Shown here: positions 18,293 to 27,167 of the stretch, one piece after another
Layout: each line of letters opens with the position of its first letter
Numbering within the stretch: position 1 is the stretch's first letter
NCBI GenBank assembly: GCA_038131365.1
Contig: JAYPPH010000005.1
Span: 62,001-126,000, forward strand
Direction of reading: 5' to 3'
Length of the DNA stretch: 64,000 nt
Origin: Marisalimonas marina
GTDB taxonomy: Bacteria; Pseudomonadota; Alphaproteobacteria; Puniceispirillales; Marisalimonadaceae
The notes under the pieces: generated by a model
Told to the model about the DNA's origin: nothing
Databases searched by the model: none
Seen by the model: only the letters and a program-made list of their open reading frames with translations
Program-made: the position numbers and the translations under genes

Positions 18293-19390
18293 TTAAACGT
18301 TAAATCTAAAATGAAAAATATCTCCGTCTTGTACTATATAATCAGAACCTTCAACTCTCATTCGTCCTGAGTCTTTTACGGCTTGTTCACTTTTATAAGT
18401 TAAATAGTCATCATAAGAAATTGTTTCAGCTCTTATGAAGCCTTTTTGAAAATCCGTATGAATTGTACCTGCAGCTTCAGGCGCTGTTGAGTCTTTTCTA
18501 AGTGTCCAAGCTCTTGCTTCTTTTGGTCCTACAGTAAAAAATGTTAGTAAACCAAGTAAATCAAAGCCTTTTCTTATCAGCCTATTCAAACCAGATTCCT
18601 CTAACTTTAAATCAATAAGAAATTCATTTTTTTCTTCTTCGTTTAACAAAGCAATTTCAGCTTCAATTGCGCCTGAAATTATTACAGCTACACAATTTTC
18701 TTGCTTAGCCTTTTCCGAAATAACTTTAGAAAATTCATTACCCAATGCAGCATCTTTTTCACTAACATTACATACATATAAAACTGGCTTTGATGTTAGT
18801 AGGTTGAATGTTTTAATCTTTTTCATCTTTTCATAATCGAAACTAGCTGACCTTACTGGTTTACCTTCTGATAATAAAACATGTAAATCCTTCATTAAAG
18901 CTAAGTCTTTTTTTGCATCTGGATCGTTAGATTTTGCCTTTTTAGAAAGGTTTTGTATTTGTTTATCCAAGCTATCTAAATCTGCTAACATTAATTCTGT
19001 TTCAATAATCTCACAATCCCGTAAAGGATTTATTGTGTTTTCAACATGAGTAATTTCAGTATCCTCAAAACATCTTAAAACATGAACAATAGCATCTACT
19101 TCTCGAATATGTGATAGGAATTTGTTTCCTAAACCTTCTCCTTTACTGGCACCACTAACTAAGCCTGCAATATCTACAAATTGCATTTGCGCCGGAATTA
19201 CTTTTTGAGAATTAGCTAATTCAGAAAGTTTTTTTAACCTTGTATCTGGTACCGCTACAATGCCAGTATTAGGTTCAATTGTGCAAAAAGGATAGTTAGC
19301 AGCTTCAGCAGTTGCTGTTTCTGTAAGAGCATTAAACAAAGTAGATTTGCCAACGTTTGGTAAACCGACTATTCCACATTTAAATCCCAT
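18293..19390 (-). CDS. ychF: Redox-regulated ATPase / translation-associated GTPase YchF
   Basis: An Obg-family P-loop NTPase of 365 aa that prefers ATP and associates with ribosomes. GLPNVGKST (9-17) is the P-loop, DIAGLVSGASKGEGLGNKFL the switch region, and NVSE replaces the guanine-specificity NKxD, consistent with ATP preference in this family. A TGS domain with FFTVGPKEARAWTLRKDSTAPEAAG forms the C-terminus. It is the last gene of a minus-strand run with pth, rplY and prs, a usual alphaproteobacterial order. Confidence 0.97.
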   Translation of the reverse strand: MGFKCGIVGLPNVGKSTLFNALTETATAEAANYPFCTIEPNTGIVAVPDTRLKKLSELANSQKVIPAQMQFVDIAGLVSGASKGEGLGNKFLSHIREVDAIVHVLRCFEDTEITHVENTINPLRDCEIIETELMLADLDSLDKQIQNLSKKAKSNDPDAKKDLALMKDLHVLLSEGKPVRSASFDYEKMKKIKTFNLLTSKPVLYVCNVSEKDAALGNEFSKVISEKAKQENCVAVIISGAIEAEIALLNEEEKNEFLIDLKLEESGLNRLIRKGFDLLGLLTFFTVGPKEARAWTLRKDSTAPEAAGTIHTDFQKGFIRAETISYDDYLTYKSEQAVKDSGRMRVEGSDYIVQDGDIFHFRFNV

Positions 19391-19400
19391 TAATGTTACC

Positions 19401-19970
19401 TCACTTAAAATTCAATGATTCTATTTGATTAGTGATTAATAGATTAATTTCATCAGTAATTTTATCTAGGGTTTTATTAAGCCAATTTATTTCCTCGTTT
19501 GAAGTAAAATCTGATAGAACCCATTTAGAAATGTTTTCTTGGTTTAGTTTCTCATAGATTTTAGAAGGTCTAGACACTCCAACTCTAATTCTATGATAAT
19601 CTTTACCAATATACTGATCTATACTTTTTAAACCATTATGTCCATTATGTCCTCCGCCAATCTTTGACTTTATTCTTCCTTGGTCGAGGTCAATTTCATC
19701 ATGAATCACATATATTTTATTAATTGGGATATTATAAAAATCTTTTATCTCTTTTACTGCTAGCCCAGAGTTATTCATAAAAGTAGTTGGTTTTTGGAGA
19801 AATACGATATTATCACTTATATCTAACTTTAAAAATTCAGATTTAAAGTTTTTAGAAAATAATTTTTTATTATAAAAATCAGCTAATGCATCAACAATTT
19901 TGTATCCTACATTATGTCTATTATTTATATACGGTTTTCCTGGATTACCAAGGCCTACAATTAGAAACAT
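19401..19970 (-). CDS. pth: Peptidyl-tRNA hydrolase
   Basis: Releases tRNA from peptidyl-tRNA that drops off ribosomes. The 189 aa protein shows VGLGNPGKPYINNRHNVG with the catalytic His (about 20), the TTFMNNSG loop with a conserved Asn, and the HDEIDLDQGRIKSKIGGGHN block with the conserved Asp and the GGGHNGHNG turn. It lies 10 bp upstream of ychF and downstream of rplY, as in many bacteria. Confidence 0.96.
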   Translation of the reverse strand: MFLIVGLGNPGKPYINNRHNVGYKIVDALADFYNKKLFSKNFKSEFLKLDISDNIVFLQKPTTFMNNSGLAVKEIKDFYNIPINKIYVIHDEIDLDQGRIKSKIGGGHNGHNGLKSIDQYIGKDYHRIRVGVSRPSKIYEKLNQENISKWVLSDFTSNEEINWLNKTLDKITDEINLLITNQIESLNFK

Positions 19971-20005
19971 TTTGAAAGCTAAAATTTACTTTGTGATAGT
20001 TATTT

Positions 20006-20647
20006 CTAACTATCACTTTCAGTTTCTTCTTTATTTTCAGTCTCATCTGTAGTTTCTTCTTCTTCATCAGAGTCTCCTAAACCACCTCTAGGAGCAGCAA
20101 TTGTCGCTACTGTAAAATCTCTATCTGTAATCGTTGGAGTACAACCTTCAGGAAGTTGAATTGAACTAATATGTATTGTGTGACCTACATTCAAACCTTC
20201 TAGATCGACAGTAATTTTTTCAGGTATTGATATTGCAGGACAATTTAGTTCTACTTGTGCTCTAACCACGTTTAATACACCGCCTAGTTTTAGCCCAGTA
20301 CATTTATCTTCGTTAATAAACTCAACGTTAATACCTACTGCAACAGTAGCATTCTTAGTAACTCTTAAAAAATCAACATGTTCTGCTTCTTCTGAAACAG
20401 GGTGTTGTTGAATATCACGAGGTAAAACAAAATGTTTTTCATTATTAACTTCAATATTCATAAGTTGACTAAATATGCCCGGCTTATGCATTAGCTGGCG
20501 CCATTTATTAGCATCAATCGTTATGGGAATTGCGGTTTGTTTATTCCCATAAATTACAGCAGGAACTAAACCTGCACGTCTAGCAGCTCTGGCAGACCCC
20601 TTACCAACCTGACTACGAGCTTCTGCTTTAAAATCAATAGTTTCCAT
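20006..20647 (-). CDS. rplY: 50S ribosomal protein L25/Ctc
   Basis: 5S rRNA-binding ribosomal protein of the long CTC type (about 213 aa): an N-terminal L25 domain starting METIDFKAEARSQVGKGSAR and a C-terminal beta domain, ending in an acidic Glu/Asp/Thr-rich tail. I start at the Met preceded by AAGGAG eight bases upstream; an upstream in-frame ATG at 20689 would add 14 residues with no family match. It is 35 bp upstream of pth and shares its strand with prs. Confidence 0.95.
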   Translation of the reverse strand: METIDFKAEARSQVGKGSARAARRAGLVPAVIYGNKQTAIPITIDANKWRQLMHKPGIFSQLMNIEVNNEKHFVLPRDIQQHPVSEEAEHVDFLRVTKNATVAVGINVEFINEDKCTGLKLGGVLNVVRAQVELNCPAISIPEKITVDLEGLNVGHTIHISSIQLPEGCTPTITDRDFTVATIAAPRGGLGDSDEEEETTDETENKEETESDS

Positions 20648-20746
20648 TAAATGATCTCCTTGTAAAAATCTTTGCCTCCAGGGGTGCAAAAGAATTATGA
20701 ATACATAACCCCATAATCAAAAAATATAAAGAAAATAATATAAAAA

Positions 20747-21679
20747 TTATTCAAATAGACTTGAAACAGATTGTTCCATATGAACTCGACGGATAGCCTC
20801 TCCAATTATGGGTGCAATTGAAATTTGTCTAATATTACTGGTCATCTTAACAGCTTCTGTTGCTTTTATAGAATCAGTTGTTACTAGAGAACTCAAAGGC
20901 GAATTACTGATGTTGGTTACTGCTGAGCCTGATAAAACTCCATGTGTAACATATGAGTCTACGCTTAAAGCGCCAACATCTATTAATGCTTGAGCTGCAT
21001 TGCATATAGTTCCACCAGAATCTATTATATCATCGACAATTATACAATGATGGTCTTTGACATCTCCAATAATATTCATAACTTCAGACGATCCCGCTTT
21101 TTCTCTTCTTTTATCAATTATTGCTAAGTTTGCATTAATTCGTCTTGCTATGGCTCTTGCTCTTACAACACCGCCTACATCTGGAGATACAATAACTAGA
21201 GGTTTTCCTTTATATTTTTCTTCAATATCTTTAACAAATACAGGAGCTGCAAATAAATTATCTGTAGGTATATCAAAAAATCCTTGTATTTGACCTGCAT
21301 GAAGATCCATGGTGAGGATTCTATCAGCGCCAGCCTTTGTGATTAAATTTGCAACAAGTTTTGCTGATATAGGAGTTCTTGGACCTGACTTCCTATCTTG
21401 CCTAGCATATCCGTAATATGGAATTACAGCTGTAATTCTTCTTGCACTAGCTCTTCTTAAGGCATCCAAGGAAACTAGTAATTCCATTAGGTGGTCATTT
21501 GCAGGATAAGACGTTGACTGGATAACAAACATATCCTCGCCCCTTACATTTTCCTGAACCTCAACAAAAACTTCCATATCAGAAAATCTCTTAACTTCTG
21601 CTTTAACAAGTTTTGAATTAAGGTTTTGAGAAATACTTTTTGCAAGATCAACATTAGAATTGCAAGAAAGTATTTTCAT
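20747..21679 (-). CDS. prs: Ribose-phosphate pyrophosphokinase (PRPP synthase)
   Basis: Makes PRPP from ribose 5-phosphate and ATP for nucleotide, histidine and tryptophan synthesis. The 310 aa protein is full length. Seen: the ATP-site PYYGYARQDRKSGPRTPISA, the metal-binding DLHAGQIQGFFDIP, the flexible-loop region IDKRREKAGSSEVMNIIG, and the PRPP loop IIVDDIIDSGGTI. Preceded by a 156 bp leader containing an inverted repeat. It starts a minus-strand run of prs, rplY, pth and ychF. Confidence 0.97.
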   Translation of the reverse strand: MKILSCNSNVDLAKSISQNLNSKLVKAEVKRFSDMEVFVEVQENVRGEDMFVIQSTSYPANDHLMELLVSLDALRRASARRITAVIPYYGYARQDRKSGPRTPISAKLVANLITKAGADRILTMDLHAGQIQGFFDIPTDNLFAAPVFVKDIEEKYKGKPLVIVSPDVGGVVRARAIARRINANLAIIDKRREKAGSSEVMNIIGDVKDHHCIIVDDIIDSGGTICNAAQALIDVGALSVDSYVTHGVLSGSAVTNISNSPLSSLVTTDSIKATEAVKMTSNIRQISIAPIIGEAIRRVHMEQSVSSLFE

Positions 21680-21717
21680 TATATTTTCCCCAAGAATTTA
21701 AAAATATTTAATAGCAG

Positions 21718-21739
21718 TCTTGCTAAACTTTTAGCAAGA
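21718..21739 (-). repeat. Inverted repeat between pgeF and prs
   Basis: A perfect 9 bp inverted repeat (TCTTGCTAA and TTAGCAAGA) around a 4-base loop, in the 156 bp between the pgeF stop and the prs start. It is not followed by a T run on either strand, so it is not a textbook intrinsic terminator. It could be a 3' end of pgeF mRNA or a leader element of prs. Confidence 0.5.
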
Positions 21740-21835
21740 TAAATTTCATAAAAAAAATCATATTTTTAAATAAAAATTAAAATAATTATTCCTAAAATTA
21801 TAACTATAAAAAATATTATTAAATGTGGCATTTGA

Positions 21836-22621
21836 CTATTTTTCACACAACCCAATAACTGAAATTTGTCTACCAGTTGAAGGTAATGAATTTATTTTTT
21901 GATGAGTTGCTCTTCTATGACTGAAGAATAGGTTAGAAGATTTGTATGTGTCGAGACTTATATCACCAACCTTTTCAATTTTGGCACTTTTTATACTTTC
22001 TTTTATAAGTAAGGGGAGATCAAAAAAATATTCACCTTTTGAAATTAAAAGTAAAATAGAATTATTTTTTTTATAAAAAGGAGTTTTTTTTATAATTTTT
22101 GCGACGTCCTCTTTTATTACATATGAATTTTTTTGAATCGTTGGACCAATAATACATATGATATTTTTTCTTTTAGCTCCTATACTTTCCATAGATGCAA
22201 TTGTAACTTCAGCAATATTGTCTATAGCTCCTCGCCATCCAGCATGACATGCTCCAATAGTTTTAGACATTTTATCATAAAATAAAATAGGAGCACAATC
22301 TGCTCCTAGTATTGATAAGCCAACACCTCTTAAATTCGTAACTAATCCATCAGCATTTATAATTTTTGTATGATCATCTGAGTTAATGACAGTATGAACT
22401 TTTGAAGAGTGTGTTTGGTTCAATTTTACTATCTTATCTAACTTAAGCTCTTTGCCAACTAACCTAAGGTTTTCTTGTATATTTGTTTTTTGATCACTGA
22501 CATTTAAGCTACAATTTAAGGAGTTAAATGGGCTCTTGGATACTCCTCCATTTCTTGTAAAAAAACCGTAACTTATATCATTTTGGTCTAAGAAATTGTG
22601 TAGTATTCTATTTATTGTCAT
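21836..22621 (-). CDS. pgeF: Laccase-domain (YfiH/LACC1) purine nucleoside phosphorylase
   Basis: A DUF152 multicopper-like fold protein of 261 aa. Members act as purine nucleoside phosphorylase/adenosine deaminase, or in peptidoglycan editing (PgeF), with zinc rather than copper. LNQTHSSKVH, LSILGADCAPILFYD and IGACHAGWRGAIDNI supply the His-Cys-His zinc site. It is 23 bp downstream of the corrected lgt stop. In many alphaproteobacterial genomes a midA-type methyltransferase gene sits between lgt and this gene; none is present here. Confidence 0.92.
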   Translation of the reverse strand: MTINRILHNFLDQNDISYGFFTRNGGVSKSPFNSLNCSLNVSDQKTNIQENLRLVGKELKLDKIVKLNQTHSSKVHTVINSDDHTKIINADGLVTNLRGVGLSILGADCAPILFYDKMSKTIGACHAGWRGAIDNIAEVTIASMESIGAKRKNIICIIGPTIQKNSYVIKEDVAKIIKKTPFYKKNNSILLLISKGEYFFDLPLLIKESIKSAKIEKVGDISLDTYKSSNLFFSHRRATHQKINSLPSTGRQISVIGLCEK

Positions 22622-22644
22622 AAATTAACTCTAATGAGTGAAAA

Positions 22645-23446
22645 TTAATCTTTAAAATTTTCATTTTTTTTGAAAAAAATAATTGAAAAATATAAACCTG
22701 TCAAAATCATGGGTATAGATAAAATTTGTCCCATTGAAAGTTCGAAGTATAATAGACCCATATGCTCATCTGGTTCTCTATAGAATTCTATGAAAAATCT
22801 AAATAAACCGTATAAAAATATAAAATAACTTAGTTATTAATCCCGGTCTCTTTAATAGATTAAATATTGACGCCATAATCCACAAAATAATAAAAAGAAT
22901 TACGCCTTCAAAAAGAGCTTCATAAAGTTGGCTAGGGTGCCTAGGTAGGTCACCACCTGTTGGAAAAACCATGCCAAAGGGATGATTTGTTATTCTGCCG
23001 TAAAGTTCTCCATTTACAAAATTAGCTAAACGACCAAAAAACAAACCTACAGGAGTAACCAGAGCTATTAAGTCTGAAAAAGTTAGTAGAGGCACTTTAA
23101 ACAATTTACTCGAATAAATAATAGCAAAGACTACTCCGAGAAATCCACCATGGAAAGACATACCACCATTCCAAATTTTAAAAATTTCTATCAAATTATT
23201 GAAGTAATACTCAGGATTATAAAATAAAACATACCCTAGCCGACCACCAATTATGATCCCAATCATAGAATTACCAACCAAATCGCTTACTTGTTTGGTA
23301 TTAATATCAATTCTTTTAAGTTTAATTATTTTTAATATTAGGTACCAGCTCATTAGAATACCGGCGATATACGATAACGCGTACCACCTTATTTTTATTA
23401 TACCAAAGTCCAGGGCTACAGGACTGATATCTGGAAATTCGAACAT
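22645..23446 (-). pseudogene. lgt: Prolipoprotein diacylglyceryl transferase (one frameshift near the C-terminus)
   Basis: Transfers diacylglycerol to the Cys of lipoprotein precursors in the inner membrane. The first 200 residues are intact: multiple helices, SFHGGFLGV, GRLANFVNGELYG (the family signature) and LPRHPSQLYEALFEG. The frame then shifts at about 22830, leaving KLFYIFIRFI and a stop at 22799. Removing one base restores YGLFRFFIEFYREPDEH and a normal C-terminus to TAA at 22645-22647, about 266 aa in all. Lgt is usually essential in Gram-negative bacteria, so the one-base insertion is probably an error. The start ATG at 23446 is family-typical (MFEFPDISPVALDFG). Confidence 0.88.
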
Positions 23447-23537
23447 AAGTTACTATATATTTAAATAATTTAAGATATACAAATTATACTATTAAATATA
23501 GTTTAAACTCATTCTTAGTTCTACTAGAGGGAAATAA

Positions 23538-23783
23538 ATGAAAAGAAATAACTTTTTTTTAAAAGATACTGCCTCTGTTATTAATGGAGCCTTATCAACA
23601 TTTTCTGATTTAAAAAATGAAATTGATAATATTATCAAAACTAAGTTTGAGAAATTTATTAATACTCAAGGTATTGTTAGTAGAGAAGATTTTGAAGCTT
23701 TATTAGACAGGCATGAAAAATTAAATTCTGAATTTAATCTTTTAAAAGCAAAATTAGAAAAAAAATCAAAAACTAAAAAGTAA
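23538..23783 (+). CDS. UbiK/BMFP-family accessory factor
   Basis: An 81-aa protein of the DUF526/BMFP (UbiK) type. UbiK assists the ubiquinone-synthesis metabolon and binds lipids, and related proteins have membrane fusogenic activity in vitro. It has an amphipathic middle, the conserved VSREDFEALLDRHEKL stretch (about 47-62) and a coiled-coil C-terminus with a lysine tail. AGAGGG precedes the ATG. It opens a plus-strand run with ybjN, proC and a TetR-like gene, divergent from lgt. Confidence 0.78.
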   Translation: MKRNNFFLKDTASVINGALSTFSDLKNEIDNIIKTKFEKFINTQGIVSREDFEALLDRHEKLNSEFNLLKAKLEKKSKTKK

Positions 23784-23856
23784 ATTATAGTTTTAGTAAA
23801 ACAACATATAGTATAATATAATATAAATACTCATTTAAAATACTATATATTGTGAA

Positions 23857-24348
23857 ATGACTCAAAATATTAAAAGTTTAATTTATTCTTATGACATTAG
23901 TTATACTTTTTTCAAGCATAGTTGGTTTAAAAATCTAGATACTAATCTAAAATATGATTTCTGCTTTAGAGGAGAAATTGCAGATTATTATTTAAAAATA
24001 AACCTTAGAGATGAATTAATTAATTTTAATTATATTTTAGATTTTCAAATTCCTGTAAACAAAACCTTTGACTTATTAAAAATGATAAATTGCATTAATA
24101 AGATTTCAGATAATGGTTATTTTTTTTATGATTTTTCTGATAAAAAAATCAAATTCAAGGCCAATCAAATTTTCCAAGAAAAGAAATATAATAAAAATAA
24201 TTTAAAATATGTTTTGGAGGAAAACTTATCTCATATAAACTCTTTATTTCATAAATTTGCATTGGCCATACATAATTTGATTTATGGAGAAATTATAGAA
24301 CAAAACACTTTTGAGCTTTTATTTTTAAATGCTGAAGGTAACGCATAA
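23857..24348 (+). CDS. YbjN domain-containing protein
   Basis: A 163-aa protein with the YbjN fold, related to type III secretion chaperones. The central part FNYILDFQIPVNKTFDLLKM and NDNGYFFYD-like strands followed by a helical C-terminus (EENLSHINSLFHKFALAIHNL) fit the family. YbjN in E. coli affects stress and motility, but its molecular function is unknown. The position between ubiK and proC is a common alphaproteobacterial arrangement. No transmembrane segment or signal peptide is seen. Confidence 0.72.
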   Translation: MTQNIKSLIYSYDISYTFFKHSWFKNLDTNLKYDFCFRGEIADYYLKINLRDELINFNYILDFQIPVNKTFDLLKMINCINKISDNGYFFYDFSDKKIKFKANQIFQEKKYNKNNLKYVLEENLSHINSLFHKFALAIHNLIYGEIIEQNTFELLFLNAEGNA

Positions 24349-24378
24349 AATATTAATAATAAATTAAATTAATTAAAT

Positions 24379-25215
24379 ATGGTTGAAAAAATGAAGAATG
24401 TCATACTTTTGGGATATGGAAAAATGGGTTCCTCTATTGCAAAAGCCTGGAGACTCAAAAAGTTAAATTTTAATTTTTTTGTAGTTGAAAAAGTTTCTAG
24501 TTTAAGAAAAATTGCTTTTGAAGATGGTTTTAGCGCATATGAGGATCTAGACCACTTAACACAATTTGTTAAGGTTAATAGTGGTGACATAATTTTCTTG
24601 GCGGTTAAACCTCAACAAATGAAAGAGTCAATTCAGCCCTTTTTAAAATTTAATTTTAAAGATGTTATTTATATTTCTATTGCAGCTGGTTTATCCATTT
24701 CATGGTTTCAAAACCAAATTAATAAGAATGCCAAAATAGTAAGAACAATGCCAAATTTACCTGCTTCTATTGGCTTTGGAGTTACTGGTTACTGTAAAAC
24801 TAACAATCTTTCAGATAAAGATATAAATAATGCTTATGATTTATTATGTGCTTTCGGAAAAGCAATTTATCTCTCATCTGAAAAATTAATAGATGTTGTC
24901 ACTGCAATTTCTGGTTCAGGACCAGCTTATATATTTTATTTAGTTGAAGTGTTGTCAAAAATTGGAAAAGAAAATGGATTACTAGAACAAGATTCTAAAA
25001 CTTTAGCATTAGAAACTTTAATAGGTTCAGCAAAGCTTCTTGAGGTATCTAAAATGGATGCTGAAATTCTTAAAAAAAATGTAACAAGTCCAGGTGGTAC
25101 AACTGAGGCAGGTCTTGAAATTTTAGAATCTATGGAAACAGGATTGTATCCATTATTGGATTTAACTATTAAAAATGCAAAAAAAAGAGCTTTAGATTTA
25201 AATAAAAATGGTTAG
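24379..25215 (+). CDS. proC: Pyrroline-5-carboxylate reductase
   Basis: Last step of proline synthesis: NAD(P)H-dependent reduction of pyrroline-5-carboxylate. NVILLGYGKMGSSIAKAW is the dinucleotide-binding loop; AVKPQQM and RTMPNLPASIGFG follow; and the substrate-site signature ISGSGPAYIFYL and TSPGGTTEAGLEILE are intact. The 278 aa length is normal. The start could be the ATG at 24379 or, four codons later, the ATG at 24391, which would give the tighter MKNVILLG N-terminus. The end overlaps the TetR-like gene by 8 bases. Confidence 0.95.
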   Translation: MVEKMKNVILLGYGKMGSSIAKAWRLKKLNFNFFVVEKVSSLRKIAFEDGFSAYEDLDHLTQFVKVNSGDIIFLAVKPQQMKESIQPFLKFNFKDVIYISIAAGLSISWFQNQINKNAKIVRTMPNLPASIGFGVTGYCKTNNLSDKDINNAYDLLCAFGKAIYLSSEKLIDVVTAISGSGPAYIFYLVEVLSKIGKENGLLEQDSKTLALETLIGSAKLLEVSKMDAEILKKNVTSPGGTTEAGLEILESMETGLYPLLDLTIKNAKKRALDLNKNG

Positions 25216-25837
25216 TAAGTTTATGGACTTAACTGATAGACAATTAGAATTGAAATTATGTGAAACATATTTTTCAATTATAAAGAAAACAAAGACATTT
25301 AATATTTCATTGGAAGAATTATGTTCTGAGTCTAAAGTTTCCTACGATAATGCTATAAAGATTATACCTGCCAACTTTATCGAAAATTACTTTTTTTTAA
25401 AAATTCTAATTTCAAAAATTGACAATGAAGTTTTAGATGAACTTAAAACTGAAATCATAGATGATGATGTTTCAACTGTTTACGATAAAATATTAGAGGG
25501 TATGACATTAAGGTTTGAAAAATTTATAGTGTATAAAATTGCCATACAAACTCTTAGTCAAGGTTTGGATAAAAAAATAAACATTTTTTTTAAACTTCTA
25601 AACGAAAATTTTTCTTTTATGACTAATCTTCTTAAATTAGTAGAAAAACAAAATCAAAACTGTGTTTTGCAAAATGTTAAGTCTTTTGCGTTAAATTTAG
25701 TTTTTATAAAAGTGCTAGAAAAATTTTTGCAAACTCAAGATCAAGATATTGATTCTATCATAGGACTAATTGATAAATATCTTACTGAAGTACAAGATTT
25801 GGGATTTTTATTCGGTTTTTTAAAAAAGGAATCATAA
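25208..25837 (+). CDS. TetR-like helical protein
   Basis: A 209-aa all-helical protein whose first 60 residues look like a TetR-type HTH: helix-turn-helix around FNISLEELCSESKVSYDNAIKII. The C-terminal domain (about 75-205) is a helical bundle as in TetR ligand domains or COQ9-type proteins. It overlaps proC by 8 bp and so is translationally coupled to it. With ubiK at the head of the run, a COQ9-like lipid-binding role is an alternative to transcription control; the sequence alone does not decide. It converges on the histidine kinase gene with a 6 bp overlap. Confidence 0.6.
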   Translation: MVSKFMDLTDRQLELKLCETYFSIIKKTKTFNISLEELCSESKVSYDNAIKIIPANFIENYFFLKILISKIDNEVLDELKTEIIDDDVSTVYDKILEGMTLRFEKFIVYKIAIQTLSQGLDKKINIFFKLLNENFSFMTNLLKLVEKQNQNCVLQNVKSFALNLVFIKVLEKFLQTQDQDIDSIIGLIDKYLTEVQDLGFLFGFLKKES

Positions 25838-27142
25838 AGGGAGAAGCAAACGTACTCTCAACCCACCCAGAGGACTATCCTCAAGTATCAACTCTCCCCC
25901 ATGGTTTAGAGCTGAATTTTTTGCTATTGACAAACCAAGCCCAGTGCCACCCGTTTTGCTATTTCTTGAGTTTTCTAATCTTGTGAATGGTAATATTACT
26001 TCCGCTCTTTTATCTCTTGGTATACCAGGGCCATTGTCATCAATAATTACTTCACTATGATCATCAAAAATTTGTATCTGAGCAGTTGCCTTGCCAGCGT
26101 ATCTGATAGCGTTGGTTAACAGATTTATCAATGCTCTTCTGATTGATTGTACTTGGATAGGAAATATAGGAATATTATCATTAGGTGGAAGAATATTTAT
26201 TTTGTCACCACTAGGGTCAGATGTTTTTGACGCCTGTTGCAATAATTTAAATAGGCTAGCATCAACCATTTGCTCTTCTCTATCATCTCTAGCAAACTCA
26301 AGATAACCATCGATCATTTCTTCTAGTTCTTTTAACTCCTTTTCAAACTCAATTTTAGTATCGTTTTGTATCTCCATTACGGCAAGTTGTAAGCGCATCC
26401 TTGTTAGAGGTGTTTTTAAATCATGGCTAACACCTGCAAGTAGCGCTGTTCTCTCTGAAATTTGTTTGTTTATTCTATGTCTCATTGCCTGGAAAGCTCT
26501 TCCAGCAATTCTAACCTCTGTAGCACCCTCAACACTAAAACTATCTACATCTCTTCCAAACCCAATTTGTCTAGCAGCGTTTGCCAATCTTAATATAGGT
26601 CTTACTTGACCTCTTAAAAAAATAATAGCTATAGAAAAAAGTATTACAGAAGCACCAATTGACCACATAATAAAAGTTAAAGCCGTAGGAACAAATAATC
26701 TCTTATCATCTATATGCATCCTTACTATTCCATTACCTAATTGTATATCCACGTAAAATTGTCTGGAATTTTCTAACGTTGAAAGGTAAAAGGGTTCTTT
26801 TATTCTGGCCTGTAGAGAATTTCTAAAATTTTTGAATTGAGGCTCAATTATCTGGTTTGGCTGTAAGATTCCACCTTCTAACCAATAAAATATTATATCA
26901 AAATATTGTCTTGCTCTTATTGCAGACAGAGCTCTTTGATCTTTAGAAGGCTCGTTACCAAGCTCATCAATTAATAATCCAACATCTTTAGCTAAGTTTT
27001 TTGACATATGTCTGGATACCCAGTCCCAATGTCTTTCGTAAAAAATAATAACAGATATAATTTGCACAAGTATAATGGGCACTAGAATTATCGCTAACAT
27101 TCTACCAAAAAGGCTTTTGGGGGTTATGTCTCGTAATCTCAT
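25832..27142 (-). CDS. EnvZ-like sensor histidine kinase
   Basis: Membrane sensor of 436 aa. The order is: transmembrane helix (about 15-32), a periplasmic domain of about 130 residues, a second helix (about 158-180), HAMP, then the HisKA dimerisation helix with LLAGVSHDLKTPLTRMR, whose His is the phosphorylation site, and a HATPase domain with NLLTNAIRYAG (N box), DDNGPGIP (G1) and GTGLGLSIA (G2). The LxAGVSHDLRTPLTR style and the partner type match EnvZ. It starts 25 bp after the response regulator, on the same strand. The signal sensed is unknown. Confidence 0.93.
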   Translation of the reverse strand: MRLRDITPKSLFGRMLAIILVPIILVQIISVIIFYERHWDWVSRHMSKNLAKDVGLLIDELGNEPSKDQRALSAIRARQYFDIIFYWLEGGILQPNQIIEPQFKNFRNSLQARIKEPFYLSTLENSRQFYVDIQLGNGIVRMHIDDKRLFVPTALTFIMWSIGASVILFSIAIIFLRGQVRPILRLANAARQIGFGRDVDSFSVEGATEVRIAGRAFQAMRHRINKQISERTALLAGVSHDLKTPLTRMRLQLAVMEIQNDTKIEFEKELKELEEMIDGYLEFARDDREEQMVDASLFKLLQQASKTSDPSGDKINILPPNDNIPIFPIQVQSIRRALINLLTNAIRYAGKATAQIQIFDDHSEVIIDDNGPGIPRDKRAEVILPFTRLENSRNSKTGGTGLGLSIAKNSALNHGGELILEDSPLGGLRVRLLLPL

Positions 27143-27167
27143 GCTTTATACTGCTTTATAAATTAAC

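Noticed and set aside
23808..23830. Short TATAA tandem repeat before ybjN
   Set aside because: A few AT-rich units only; normal for this base composition and with no other support.
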